Source: MED-G20 sp038108155 (lineage in GTDB: Bacteria > Bacteroidota > Bacteroidia > Flavobacteriales_D > Parvicellaceae). From it: a stretch of 40,861 nucleotides of DNA. Of the stretch, positions 26,989-35,540 are shown piece after piece. The notes beneath the pieces are model-generated. The model worked only from the letters and a program-made list of their open reading frames with translations, ran no database searches and was not told the DNA's origin. The stretch covers positions 1-40,861 of the forward strand of contig JAYNHP010000017.1 in NCBI GenBank assembly GCA_038108155.1. The letters run 5' to 3'. The position numbers and the translations under genes were made by a program. Each line of letters opens with the position of its first letter. Within the stretch, counting starts at the first letter, position 1.

Positions 26989-28373
26989 TATATCATCTTT
27001 TTAGGATCTACCCACAAATCATATTCCTCTGCTGTGACATATCCCAAGTTGATTGCTTCTTCTTTCAAGGTTGTGCCATTTTTATGCGCAGTATTAGCTA
27101 TTTCAGCAGCTTTGTAATAGCCTATTTTAGTATTTAAAGCAGTTACTAGCATTAACGAATTGTTTAATAGTTTTTCAATATTTGCATGGTTTGGCTCAAT
27201 TCCTTTTGCACAATGCTCATTAAATGACAAAGTGGCATCTGCTAAAATTGTTGCACTTTCAATTAAATTCTTCGCCATCATAGGTTTAAATACATTTAAT
27301 TCATAGTGTCCTTGTGCTCCTCCAAAACTTATTGCTACATCATTTCCCATTATCTGAGCACATACCATAGTAAGAGCTTCGCATTGTGTAGGATTCACTT
27401 TTCCAGGCATAATGGATGAGCCAGGTTCATTTGCAGGTATAATTAATTCACCAATACCAGATCTTGGTCCTGAAGCCAACATCCTAATGTCATTAGCAAT
27501 TTTATTGATGGATACTGCCAATTGTTTTAAAGCTCCATGTGTTTCTACAATTGCATCGTGGGCAGCAAGTGCTTCAAACTTATTTTCAGCAGATACGAAC
27601 GGCAAATTGGTTAGTTCTGCAATATTTTTTGCTACCATTTTCGCATAACCTTCAGGTGTATTTAGTCCGGTTCCTACAGCAGTTCCACCAAGTGCAAGTT
27701 CACTTAAATGATCCATTGTATTATTTAGAGCTTTTAAACCATGATCTATTTGAGATACATATCCAGAAAATTCTTGTCCCAAAGTTAGAGGAGTTGCATC
27801 CATTAAATGAGTTCTTCCAATTTTAACAACCTCTTTAAATTTTAATGCTTTTTTCTCTAAAGTATCCCTAAGTGCAGTAACTCCGGGGATAGTTTTTTCA
27901 ATTATTATTTTATATGCAGCAATATGCATTGCAGTTGGGAAAGTATCATTTGAAGATTGAGATTTATTAACATCGTCATTTGCTTTTAAAGTTGTATTGT
28001 CTTCATTTAAAGAACCTCCGTTTAAAACATGAGCTCTATTGGCAATAACTTCATTTACATTCATATTGCTTTGTGTTCCAGAACCAGTTTGCCAAACTAC
28101 AAGAGGAAACTCATCGTTTAATTGATTATCTAGGATTTCATCACAAACTTTGGCTATCAAATCTTTTTTATTCTCTTCTATTACACCAAGGTGAAAATTA
28201 GTAATGGCTGCTGCTTTCTTTAAAATGGCAAATGCATGCACTATTTCTAATGGCATTGATGCCGGTGGGCCAATTTTAAAGTTATTTCTTGATCTCTCCG
28301 TTTGAGCTCCCCAATATTTAGTTGACTCAACTTGAATTTCTCCAATGGTATCTTTTTCGATTCTAAAGCTCAT
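26988..28373 (-). CDS. fumC: Class II fumarate hydratase
   Basis: This enzyme converts fumarate and malate in the TCA cycle. Key motifs are GSGTQSNMNVNEV (about 97-109), GRTHLMDATPLTLGQEFSGY (the active-site His region near 187) and the mobile SS loop GSSIMPGKVNPTQCEA (near 316-331), with the catalytic Ser. Length 461 is the usual iron-free homotetramer size. The ATG at 28373 precedes SFRIEKDTIGEI, the family N-terminus. A candidate promoter lies just upstream. It is the first gene of a three-gene minus unit. Confidence 0.97.
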   Translation of the reverse strand: MSFRIEKDTIGEIQVESTKYWGAQTERSRNNFKIGPPASMPLEIVHAFAILKKAAAITNFHLGVIEENKKDLIAKVCDEILDNQLNDEFPLVVWQTGSGTQSNMNVNEVIANRAHVLNGGSLNEDNTTLKANDDVNKSQSSNDTFPTAMHIAAYKIIIEKTIPGVTALRDTLEKKALKFKEVVKIGRTHLMDATPLTLGQEFSGYVSQIDHGLKALNNTMDHLSELALGGTAVGTGLNTPEGYAKMVAKNIAELTNLPFVSAENKFEALAAHDAIVETHGALKQLAVSINKIANDIRMLASGPRSGIGELIIPANEPGSSIMPGKVNPTQCEALTMVCAQIMGNDVAISFGGAQGHYELNVFKPMMAKNLIESATILADATLSFNEHCAKGIEPNHANIEKLLNNSLMLVTALNTKIGYYKAAEIANTAHKNGTTLKEEAINLGYVTAEEYDLWVDPKKMI

Positions 28374-28415
28374 TTTAATATTTTTATTACTAATTTAGTT
28401 CAAAGAAACTTAATT

Positions 28416-28448
28416 CAAATTTAAAATTTATGGTTATAGGTACAGCAA
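28416..28448 (-). promoter_or_regulatory. Candidate promoter for fumC
   Basis: Minus strand: TTG (28446-28448), a 22-nt spacer, and TAAATTTG (28416-28423). The pattern fits the Bacteroidota consensus with a longish spacer. Leader about 40 nt. It overlaps the start of the 51-aa plus-strand ORF. Confidence 0.45.
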
Positions 28449-28585
28449 TATTTTTATTTTTCTTTGGTATGGCTTTCTGGGTGCTGTTATTTTTAGGCGG
28501 TTTTATTGGTCTTTGGGTTCAATGGGGAGTAATTGATATCACCAAAGCACAATTATCCAAAAGAGGCATCATAAAAGATGTTTAA
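28430..28585 (+). CDS. Small membrane ORF of 51 residues
   Basis: An ATG at 28430 opens a 51-codon frame ending TAA at 28583-28585. It encodes MVIGTAIFLFFFGMAF, a second hydrophobic half (WVLLFLGGFIGLWV) and a polar, basic tail (AQLSKRGIIKDV). About residues 3-30 form a transmembrane segment. It is convergent with the ArsC-like gene, sharing the stop region TTAATTAA, and is divergent from fumC. Length, hydrophobicity and the fit between two genes suggest a real small protein, but I know no family. Confidence 0.5.
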   Translation: MVIGTAIFLFFFGMAFWVLLFLGGFIGLWVQWGVIDITKAQLSKRGIIKDV

Positions 28586-28923
28586 TTAATAATTTTCAAG
28601 AAATTTTCTTTTGGCCTTCCTATTTCAGCCAAATTTTTATTTACTAGAATAGGCCTTTCCATTAATTTAGGTTCTTTTATCATCCAATTAATTATTTCAT
28701 TTTCAGAAAGGGACTTTCCTTTAATATTTTCTTTATAAACTGCTTCACTTTTTCTGATAAGCTCAGATGCAGAAATATCTAATTTTATTAAAAGATCTAT
28801 CAACTCTTCTTTAGAAATTTTATTTTCTAAATAATTAATAATTTGAGGTTGTATGTTTTTAGATTCTAGAAAAGCCAATCCTTCTCTACTTTTACGACAT
28901 CTGTTGTTGTGATAATATTTCAT
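28582..28923 (-). CDS. ArsC/Spx-family thioredoxin-fold protein
   Basis: The 113-residue protein has the ArsC pattern: HNNRCRKSREGL at 5-16 with a single Cys9 in a CxxS motif, and LMERPILV near 90, matching the family LxxRPIxV segment. It may be arsenate reductase or a YffB/Spx-like reductase; no arsenic genes are nearby, so I do not name it arsC. It starts immediately after the prfB stop (no spacing) and is probably the last gene of that unit. Confidence 0.82.
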   Translation of the reverse strand: MKYYHNNRCRKSREGLAFLESKNIQPQIINYLENKISKEELIDLLIKLDISASELIRKSEAVYKENIKGKSLSENEIINWMIKEPKLMERPILVNKNLAEIGRPKENFLKIIN

Positions 28924-30013
28924 TTATTTAGATTTTCCATAACTCATTAAGTAATTATTTAAAAATGGCTGTAATTCACCGTCGAGTACTTTAAACGGGT
29001 CATTGCTTTGAAAATTTGTTCTATGATCTTTGACTCTTTTGTCATCTAATACATAACTTCTAATTTGAGATCCCCACTCAATTTTCTTTTTTCCAGCTTC
29101 AATCTCATCCTGTTTTTCTCTTCTTGCTCGTAATTCTAGCTCATAAAGTTGAGACTTTAATAATTGCATTGCTTTTTCTCGATTGCCTAGTTGAGATCTA
29201 GTTTCAGTATTTTCGATAACAATTCCGGTTGGCGCATGTTTTAGCCGTACCCCAGTTTCAACTTTATTAACATTTTGCCCCCCGGCACCTCCGCTTCTAA
29301 AAGTGTCCCAGCTGATGTCGGCTGGACTAATATCTATTTCTATGGTGTCGTCAACACTTGGATACACATAAACGGATGAAAAAGAAGTCATTCTTTTACC
29401 CTGTGCATTAAAAGGGCTTACTCTAACTAGTCTATGAACTCCATTTTCCCCTTTTAAATATCCAAAAGCAGAATCTCCTGAAATTTCAAGAGTTACCGTT
29501 TTAATTCCAGCAACATCCCCATCTTGAGAATGAATTTCTTTAACTTTATATCCGTTCTTCTCACACCACATTAAGTACATTCTCATTAGCATTGCACTCC
29601 AATCACAACTTTCTGTACCACCTGCACCAGCGGTAATTTGAAGAATTGCATCTAAGTGATCTTCTTCGGAAGAAAGCATGTTCATTAATTCTAAATCTTC
29701 TAAATTTTCAACTAACTTTTTATGTTGACTTAAGACTTCTTCTTCTGAAGATTCGCCTTCTTTAAAGAAATTAAATAAAACTTCTGTGTCCTCAAGATTG
29801 GTTTTTAAACTGTCGTAAGACTTCACCCACAATTTTTTATTTTTTATAGACTTTAATACTAATTCGGCCTTTTTTGGATCATTCCAAAACTCAGGGTCTT
29901 GAGTTACTAATTCCTCTTCTTTGATTAATTCTCTTTTTAGATCAATGTCAAAGATACCCCCTTAACGCTTCCAGGCGATCTTTAATAACTTTAAGTTGTT
30001 CAGATGTGATCAT
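28924..30013 (-). CDS. prfB: Peptide chain release factor 2, with programmed +1 frameshift
   Basis: RF2 recognises UGA and UAA. Translation starts at the ATG at 30013 (MITSEQLKVIKDRLEALRGYL, 21 codons), meets in-frame TGA at 29950-29948, and shifts +1 by skipping base 29950, then reads GAC and onward to 28924, giving 362 residues. The slip site is TATCTTTGAC with the upstream AGGGGG Shine-Dalgarno-like stimulator, as in the known RF2 mechanism. SPF (RVSPFNAQ) is the codon-recognition tripeptide and GGQ (SGGAGGQNVNK) the peptidyl-hydrolysis motif. A shorter start at 29832 would be a TTG and loses conserved sequence; I reject it. Confidence 0.96.
29947..29963 (-). promoter_or_regulatory. RF2 programmed +1 frameshift site
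   Basis: Minus strand: AGGGGG then TATCTTTGAC. The ribosome slips from CTT to the overlapping TTT at the TGA codon when RF2 is scarce, so RF2 controls its own synthesis. The site is intact. Confidence 0.93.
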
Positions 30014-30046
30014 GTTGTTGAATTTTAACAATGTTAATAGAAAAAA

Positions 30047-30919
30047 TTATCTTAATCTTAATTTATCCCCATTATTTAAGCCGTTTTTTAAAATTAATTC
30101 ATTTCTTTTTTTCAAAGACTTCATTTTGATGCCATAAGTTTGAGAAATTGATCTTAAATCTTCTCCTTTATTCACTACATGAATTCTTTGCTTAGATCTA
30201 TTTCTTTTAGGTTGAATAAATACTTTAGTACCTACTTTTAATACAGACAGCTTATTGTTGTCATTATACTTCAGTATTTGTTTTAATTTAATATTTAAGC
30301 TTTTTGCAATTGTCTCATAAGTTTCTTGATTTTGAGAGATTACATATTTAATTTTGTTAGGATGCATGTAAATATTTCTTTTGCCTGATATCAAATTCTC
30401 ATCAATTTTTTCCCTATCAAATTGATATAGTTTATTTTCTTCGATAATTTTTATTAGAAGCTCTGGATACTTGCTGTTGGTCGCATAACCAGCTTTTTTA
30501 AGACCCTTTGCCCAAGATTTATAATCTGTAATTTTATAGTTAAAAAGAAATTCATATCTGCTGTATTTGTTAAGAAAAAGGGAGTGGTCGACAAAAGATT
30601 CCAAGACATTTTTATAATTCCTAAAACATTCATTCTCTTTATCATCGTCGGCAAATATTTTTTTCCCTTCCCATCCATGACATTTTATACCAAAATGATT
30701 GTTTGCTTTTACAGCTAGTCTTGAATTTCCATTGTTACTTTCTAATATACCTTGCGCTAAAGTTATACTAGCCGGAATCTTATATTGATGCATTTGTTTT
30801 ACTGCTAAGGAAGCGTATTTTTCAATATATTCTTTTCTAGAAATTTCTTGTCCAAATATTGAGTTTGATAAAATTAATAATCCAAAAGCAATGCACTTAA
30901 AGTATTTGCCCAAAATCAT
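30047..30919 (-). CDS. Exported glucosaminidase-domain protein with two LysM repeats
   Basis: The 290-residue protein has a signal peptide (ends near FGQ, 24), a GH73-type glucosaminidase domain (about 30-165, with TLAQGILESNNGNS and likely catalytic Glu60), and two C-terminal LysM peptidoglycan-binding repeats (about 190-238 and 242-290; second has HVVNKGEDLRSISQTYGI). It probably cuts peptidoglycan in cell separation or wall turnover. Its start overlaps the GGGP synthase by 4 bp (ATGA). prfB begins 33 bp downstream. Confidence 0.88.
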   Translation of the reverse strand: MILGKYFKCIAFGLLILSNSIFGQEISRKEYIEKYASLAVKQMHQYKIPASITLAQGILESNNGNSRLAVKANNHFGIKCHGWEGKKIFADDDKENECFRNYKNVLESFVDHSLFLNKYSRYEFLFNYKITDYKSWAKGLKKAGYATNSKYPELLIKIIEENKLYQFDREKIDENLISGKRNIYMHPNKIKYVISQNQETYETIAKSLNIKLKQILKYNDNNKLSVLKVGTKVFIQPKRNRSKQRIHVVNKGEDLRSISQTYGIKMKSLKKRNELILKNGLNNGDKLRLR

Positions 30920-31647
30920 TTTGCTGGTTTTTTATTGTAAAGAAAAATATTTTTAAAATCTTTTTCAATAGAAGTTCCTATAACTGCAATATCTGCACCA
31001 GCGTCCCAAACATCTTCTAAATCTTCTTGACTATTGATACCTCCACCAATAATTAATGGGATACCAATTGTTTTTTTTACTTCGGCTATCATTTTCTTTC
31101 CAATGCTTTCTTCTGCACCTGATCCTTTGTCTAAATAAATATATTGAAGTCCTAATTGTTCTCCTGCTAAAGCAGTTGCAGCAGCAATAGAACTTTTATT
31201 TTTTGGTATTGGAAGAGATTCACTCATGTAAATAGCTGAGTTTAAATTATTTCCTTCTACAAGAATATAACCACATGGTAAAATTTCAAGCTTACTAGCT
31301 TTGATCCTAAATGCTGATTTCACATGTTGTCCTATCAAAAGTTCTGGATTTCTTCCACTTATAAGAGACAGTAAAAATATGCCATCTGCATACTTAGAAA
31401 TTTGTTGGTTGTCACCTGGGAAAATTAAAACAGGCTTATGGGAAAGAGTTTTAATTTCCTTCAAAAAATCATCAAACATTTGGTGATTAATTAAGCTTCC
31501 ACCAACTAAAATAAAGTCACAGCTGGAATTATTTGTAAGAGAAATTAGTTCGCTTATTTGCTCAAAAACAATTTTATCAGGATCAATTAAAACACACCAT
31601 TGCTTTTCTCCTTTTGATATTTTATCTCTAATAATTTTCTTAATCAT
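30916..31647 (-). CDS. Geranylgeranylglyceryl/heptaprenylglyceryl phosphate synthase family protein
   Basis: The enzyme family forms an ether bond between glycerol-1-phosphate and a prenyl diphosphate. LIDPDK (near 20-25), YILVEGNN, YLDKGSGAEE and IIGGGINS are the phosphate- and substrate-binding loops of the TIM barrel, and the protein ends with IGTSIEKD. It is the bacterial (Bacteroidota) group, related to PcrB and archaeal GGGPS. I use the ATG at 31647; a TTG at 31653 would add two residues. It is overlapped by the PPTase end by 8 bp and by the LysM gene start by 4 bp. Prenyl chain length cannot be read from sequence. Confidence 0.87.
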   Translation of the reverse strand: MIKKIIRDKISKGEKQWCVLIDPDKIVFEQISELISLTNNSSCDFILVGGSLINHQMFDDFLKEIKTLSHKPVLIFPGDNQQISKYADGIFLLSLISGRNPELLIGQHVKSAFRIKASKLEILPCGYILVEGNNLNSAIYMSESLPIPKNKSSIAAATALAGEQLGLQYIYLDKGSGAEESIGKKMIAEVKKTIGIPLIIGGGINSQEDLEDVWDAGADIAVIGTSIEKDFKNIFLYNKKPAK

Positions 31648-32257
31648 TACCAAGGGTATAATCTATGTTGAAAGCTAAAAAATAATTTCGAAAGTTGGAT
31701 ACCTTTATATTACTAGAGAATGAAAAATTTGGATGACGGCAAAAGCCTTTATATCCTTCAGAACTTTTTTTGACTATTAAATGATTATTAAATAAAACTG
31801 AATTGTCTCTTTTAGATTTATAAAGGACTTCTTTAATACACCATTTTTTTAGTAACTCTTTTAAATCATTACCATCATTAAAGTCTTCTTTATTTGTGAA
31901 TTTATGTTTTATTTTCAAGGTGTTCCTATTGTTTTGTTCTATATCTATTCCGCATGGAAAATCTGCAATAATCATTGCAATTGTGTTTTTTGTGTGAGTA
32001 ATAGAAATCTCTTTTTTAGATTTTTCAATTTCAGGAATTCCATTTTTTGAAATTAATATTTCATTATCTATAAGTTCATTAAAAAGAAGTTTTACTCCGT
32101 AAATCTGCCATTTTCTGCTTTCATTTTTATAATCTATAAAATCTTTATGATAATTAGGATGAATGATTTTACAATGATTGAGATTAAATTCAAGTTCATT
32201 AAATTCCCAAATGCCAATTTTATAGTTAGTTCCCTTAAATATTTTTTGTAATGGCAA
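31640..32257 (-). CDS. 4'-phosphopantetheinyl transferase superfamily protein
   Basis: This 205-residue enzyme family transfers phosphopantetheine from CoA to carrier proteins. ISITHT (84-89), GIDIEQ (103-108, with magnesium-binding Asp and Glu) and KWCIKEVLYK (138-147, with the WxxKEA-type Lys) are the family motifs. It is of the Sfp/AcpT kind, longer than AcpS. The start is TTG at 32257 (a stop lies two codons upstream and the next Met is at about 95). It may activate acyl carrier proteins for fatty acid or other synthesis. No PKS or NRPS genes are present. Confidence 0.85.
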   Translation of the reverse strand: MPLQKIFKGTNYKIGIWEFNELEFNLNHCKIIHPNYHKDFIDYKNESRKWQIYGVKLLFNELIDNEILISKNGIPEIEKSKKEISITHTKNTIAMIIADFPCGIDIEQNNRNTLKIKHKFTNKEDFNDGNDLKELLKKWCIKEVLYKSKRDNSVLFNNHLIVKKSSEGYKGFCRHPNFSFSSNIKVSNFRNYFLAFNIDYTLGND

Positions 32258-32326
32258 AACTTATAATTAAAAGTAATTTATTTCTTTGTAAAAATAATTG
32301 ACAATAAAAAAGATGTCTTTTTTCAG

Positions 32327-32353
32327 TTGATTTAAAAAGCCTATTTATATTTG
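32327..32353 (+). promoter_or_regulatory. Candidate promoter far upstream of cysS
   Basis: TTG (32327-32329), 16-nt spacer, TATATTTG (32346-32353). It gives a leader of about 150 nt for cysS. Between it and cysS lies a hairpin (32384-32400, TTAGG...CCTAA) followed by a T-rich run, so an attenuator or a short RNA is possible. Confidence 0.35.
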
Positions 32354-32506
32354 TTCAAATATCTTAAAAATAAAAATGATATTTTAGGATTACAACCTAA
32401 TTTCTATTTTTCAAGAAAAAGAAATAATCTAATATTGAGAATATAAATGCAAATAATAATGTTGTTAAGTTAAATAGAATTGTAAATTAATTACTGCGAA
32501 TCATTA

Positions 32507-33979
32507 ATGAAGGATTTATATATATATAACTCTCTATCTTCTAAAAAAGAGAAATTCATTCCAATTGAAAAAGACCATGTTGGAATGTATGTCTGTGGCC
32601 CCACTGTCTACAGCAATGTTCATCTTGGAAATATAAGAACATTTATGTCTTTTGATATGGTATATAGATACTTATTACATTTAGGTTACAAGGTAAGATA
32701 TGTAAGGAACATTACCGATGCAGGACATTTAGAAAATGATGCCGATGAAGGAGAAGACAGAATAGCAAAAAAAGCACAAATAGAAAAAATTGAACCTATG
32801 GAGGTTGTACAACGCTATACTGTAGATTTTCACAATACTTTAAATCGTTTTAATTTTTTGCCGCCTAGTATTGAACCTACTGCAACTGGCCATATTATTG
32901 AGCAAATAGAAATTATTAAGCAAATTTTAGATAAGGGATTTGCCTATGAAATTAATGGATCAGTTTATTTTGATGTTTTAAAGTACAATCAAGTTAATAA
33001 CTATGGAATATTAAGTGGAAGAAAAATCGAAGATTTAATTCACAATACTCGCTTACTAGATGGGCAGTCTGACAAGAAAAATCCACAAGATTTTGCTCTT
33101 TGGAAACGTGCAGAGCCACAACATATAATGAGATGGCCATCTCCATGGGGAATTGGGTTTCCTGGTTGGCATTTGGAATGTACGGCAATGAGTACTAAAT
33201 ATTTAGGTAAAAAATTTGATATTCATGGAGGTGGTATGGATTTGAAATTCCCTCATCATGAATGTGAAATTGCTCAATCTGAAATATGTAATGATAGCAG
33301 CCCAGTTAATACTTGGATGCATACAAATATGCTTACATTAAATGGTCAAAAAATGGCTAAATCAACCGGAAATTTTATTTTGCCAAATGATTTCTTTACT
33401 GGAGACAGCAAACATTTAAGTAAAAGTTTTTCTGCTGGTTGTGTTAGGTTTTTCATCCTACAGGCACATTATCGCAGTGTTTTAGATTTTTCAAATGAGG
33501 CATTACTGGCTTCTGAAAAAGGATATAATAAACTAATGGAAAGTATCCGAATTTTAGAAACTTTGAGCTCTTCTTCAATCACCTCAGATTTTAATGTGGA
33601 ATCGTGGAAAGAGAATTGTTACAATGCAATGAATGATGATTTTAATTCTCCAGTTTTAATTGCAGAGCTATTTAGTATTGTAAAATTTATAAATCAGGTG
33701 AAAGACGGTAACTCTTCAGTTAGTAAAAAAGACTTGGAGATTATTAAAAACTCTGTTAATGTTTTTGTCTTCGAGATTTTAGGTCTTCAAAATCATAACG
33801 AATCTACAAATCAACACAAGGAAAAATTAGAAGAGACCTTAGAGCTACTAATTAAAATGAGATCGGATGCACGAGCTAATAAGGACTTTGAATTATCAGA
33901 TAAAATAAGAAATGAATTAGATGAAATTGGTATCCAACTTAAAGATTCTAAGGGAGGGACAACCTTTAAAATTGATTAA
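32507..33979 (+). CDS. cysS: Cysteine--tRNA ligase
   Basis: Class I synthetase, 490 residues. The HIGH-type motif is NVHLGN (37-42) and the KMSKS-type motif is KMAKS (282-286). Zinc ligands match E. coli: Cys30 (MYVCGPTVY), Cys225 (HLECTAMS), His250 and Glu254 (FPHHECEIAQ). ATG at 32507 precedes the conserved IYNSL start. It is the first gene of a tight six-gene plus-strand run that continues with secreted peptidases, yidD and ACMSD. A 249-bp leader/intergenic precedes it. Confidence 0.97.
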   Translation: MKDLYIYNSLSSKKEKFIPIEKDHVGMYVCGPTVYSNVHLGNIRTFMSFDMVYRYLLHLGYKVRYVRNITDAGHLENDADEGEDRIAKKAQIEKIEPMEVVQRYTVDFHNTLNRFNFLPPSIEPTATGHIIEQIEIIKQILDKGFAYEINGSVYFDVLKYNQVNNYGILSGRKIEDLIHNTRLLDGQSDKKNPQDFALWKRAEPQHIMRWPSPWGIGFPGWHLECTAMSTKYLGKKFDIHGGGMDLKFPHHECEIAQSEICNDSSPVNTWMHTNMLTLNGQKMAKSTGNFILPNDFFTGDSKHLSKSFSAGCVRFFILQAHYRSVLDFSNEALLASEKGYNKLMESIRILETLSSSSITSDFNVESWKENCYNAMNDDFNSPVLIAELFSIVKFINQVKDGNSSVSKKDLEIIKNSVNVFVFEILGLQNHNESTNQHKEKLEETLELLIKMRSDARANKDFELSDKIRNELDEIGIQLKDSKGGTTFKID

Positions 33980-33981
33980 AT

Positions 33982-35538
33982 ATGAAGTTCTTTAATTTAA
34001 ATAAAATTTTCCTTATTTCTAGTTTATTGTTGGTAGTAAACAGTTTTTTTTCTCAAAATAGTCTAGTAGATTCTTTATTTAGAAATAAAGGAGAACAATA
34101 TTTTTCTTTCGACCCTCCAAAAAACATTAATGTTGTTAGTAAAATTATTTCTATAGATCATAAATCAAATGCTCAAAAAATTTATGCATATGCAAATAAA
34201 AAAGAATTTATTGATTTTTTAGATTTAGAAATTCCATTTGAAATATTAAATAACGAAATACAAATACTGGATTCTACCACATCTAGATCTTCCTGGAATT
34301 TTTACCCAAATTATCCAGAATACGAAAATATGATGCAAGCATTTGCCGATTCTTTTCCATCAATTTGTAAACTTCATAATCTTGGAACATTAAATTCTGG
34401 ACATAAAATTTTAGCTGTTCAAATATCTAATAATGTTGGTGTCCCTGAAAATGAACCGTCGTTTTTATATACTTCTTCTATGCATGGAAATGAGCTAACT
34501 GGCTACGTTTTAATGTTGAGATTGATTGATGAAATATTAAACGGCTATAGTCTTGGCAATTACACAAATATTGTTGACGGAGTAGATTTATGGATTAATC
34601 CTTTAGCTAATCCAGATGGAGCATTTGCAGTAAGTGATCTTTCTGTTAATGGTGCGGTGAGAGGCAATGCAAATTGGATTGATTTAAATAGGAATTATCC
34701 AGATCCGGTAGATGGCGATCATCCAGATGGAAATCCATGGCAAGAAGAAACAATAATTTTCATGAATCTTTCGGATTCTATTCCCTTTAGTATGTCTTGT
34801 AATTTTCACACTGGAGCAGAAGTCTTTAATTATCCTTGGGACACCTGGTCAAATTTAACTGCAGACGATTCTTGGTGGCAAAATATTGGATCTAACTATG
34901 TAGATACTGTTCACCAACACGGTCCTTTGGGTTATTTTAATGATCTAAACAATGGACTCACTAATGGTTGGGTGTGGTATGAGGTAGATGGAGGAAGACA
35001 AGATTTTATGAATTATTTTAAACGATGTAGAGAATCAACTATTGAACTTTCCTCAACTAAGGTTCCAAGCCCTTCTACTTTGCCAAATTATTGGAATGCA
35101 AATAAAGCTTCTTTGATTGATTATATAGAAGAGTCTTTAAATGGCCTTAGAGGAATAGTAACAGATTCTATAACTGGACAACCAATAAGTGCTCGAGTAG
35201 AGATTTTTGGTCACGACTATGACAGCTCTCACGTTTATTCAAATTTACCAGTGGGGAATTACCACAGATATTTAAGTCCAGGTAATTATTTAGTTAATTT
35301 TAGCGCTCAAGGTTATGAAAGTAAGTCCATAAATGTGGATATTTACAGTGCAACTCCTACGGTTTTAAATGTACAACTGGGAGAGAGTAATTTGGTTGGG
35401 GTTAGTGATTTAAAAAGAGAAAAAAAATTGATAAAAAAAGTAGATTTATTGGGGAGAGAAGGTTCTGAAAATTCTCTACAAATTAAAATATATGACGACG
35501 GTTCAACATTAAAAACATTCAATAATAAAAATAAATAA
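33982..35538 (+). CDS. Secreted M14-family zinc carboxypeptidase with sorting-like C-terminus
   Basis: The 518-residue protein has a signal peptide (ends near FSQ, 25), then an M14 carboxypeptidase domain with zinc ligands His168/Glu171 (MHGNE) and His276 (NFHTG), substrate-binding DLNRNYP (234-240), and catalytic Glu355 (STIELSS). A CarboxypepD regulatory-like beta domain follows at about 396-470 (GIVTDSITGQPISARV). The last 45 or so residues (KKLIKKVDLLGRE, then LQIKIYDDGS) match a short C-terminal pattern common in exported Flavobacteriia proteins and may act as a T9SS signal. It is 2 bp after cysS. Confidence 0.9.
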   Translation: MKFFNLNKIFLISSLLLVVNSFFSQNSLVDSLFRNKGEQYFSFDPPKNINVVSKIISIDHKSNAQKIYAYANKKEFIDFLDLEIPFEILNNEIQILDSTTSRSSWNFYPNYPEYENMMQAFADSFPSICKLHNLGTLNSGHKILAVQISNNVGVPENEPSFLYTSSMHGNELTGYVLMLRLIDEILNGYSLGNYTNIVDGVDLWINPLANPDGAFAVSDLSVNGAVRGNANWIDLNRNYPDPVDGDHPDGNPWQEETIIFMNLSDSIPFSMSCNFHTGAEVFNYPWDTWSNLTADDSWWQNIGSNYVDTVHQHGPLGYFNDLNNGLTNGWVWYEVDGGRQDFMNYFKRCRESTIELSSTKVPSPSTLPNYWNANKASLIDYIEESLNGLRGIVTDSITGQPISARVEIFGHDYDSSHVYSNLPVGNYHRYLSPGNYLVNFSAQGYESKSINVDIYSATPTVLNVQLGESNLVGVSDLKREKKLIKKVDLLGREGSENSLQIKIYDDGSTLKTFNNKNK

Positions 35539-35540
35539 AT

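Noticed and set aside
29832..29832. Separate shorter RF2 start (TTG at 29832)
   Set aside because: The frameshift product from 30013 supplies the conserved N-terminus, and the slip site is intact.
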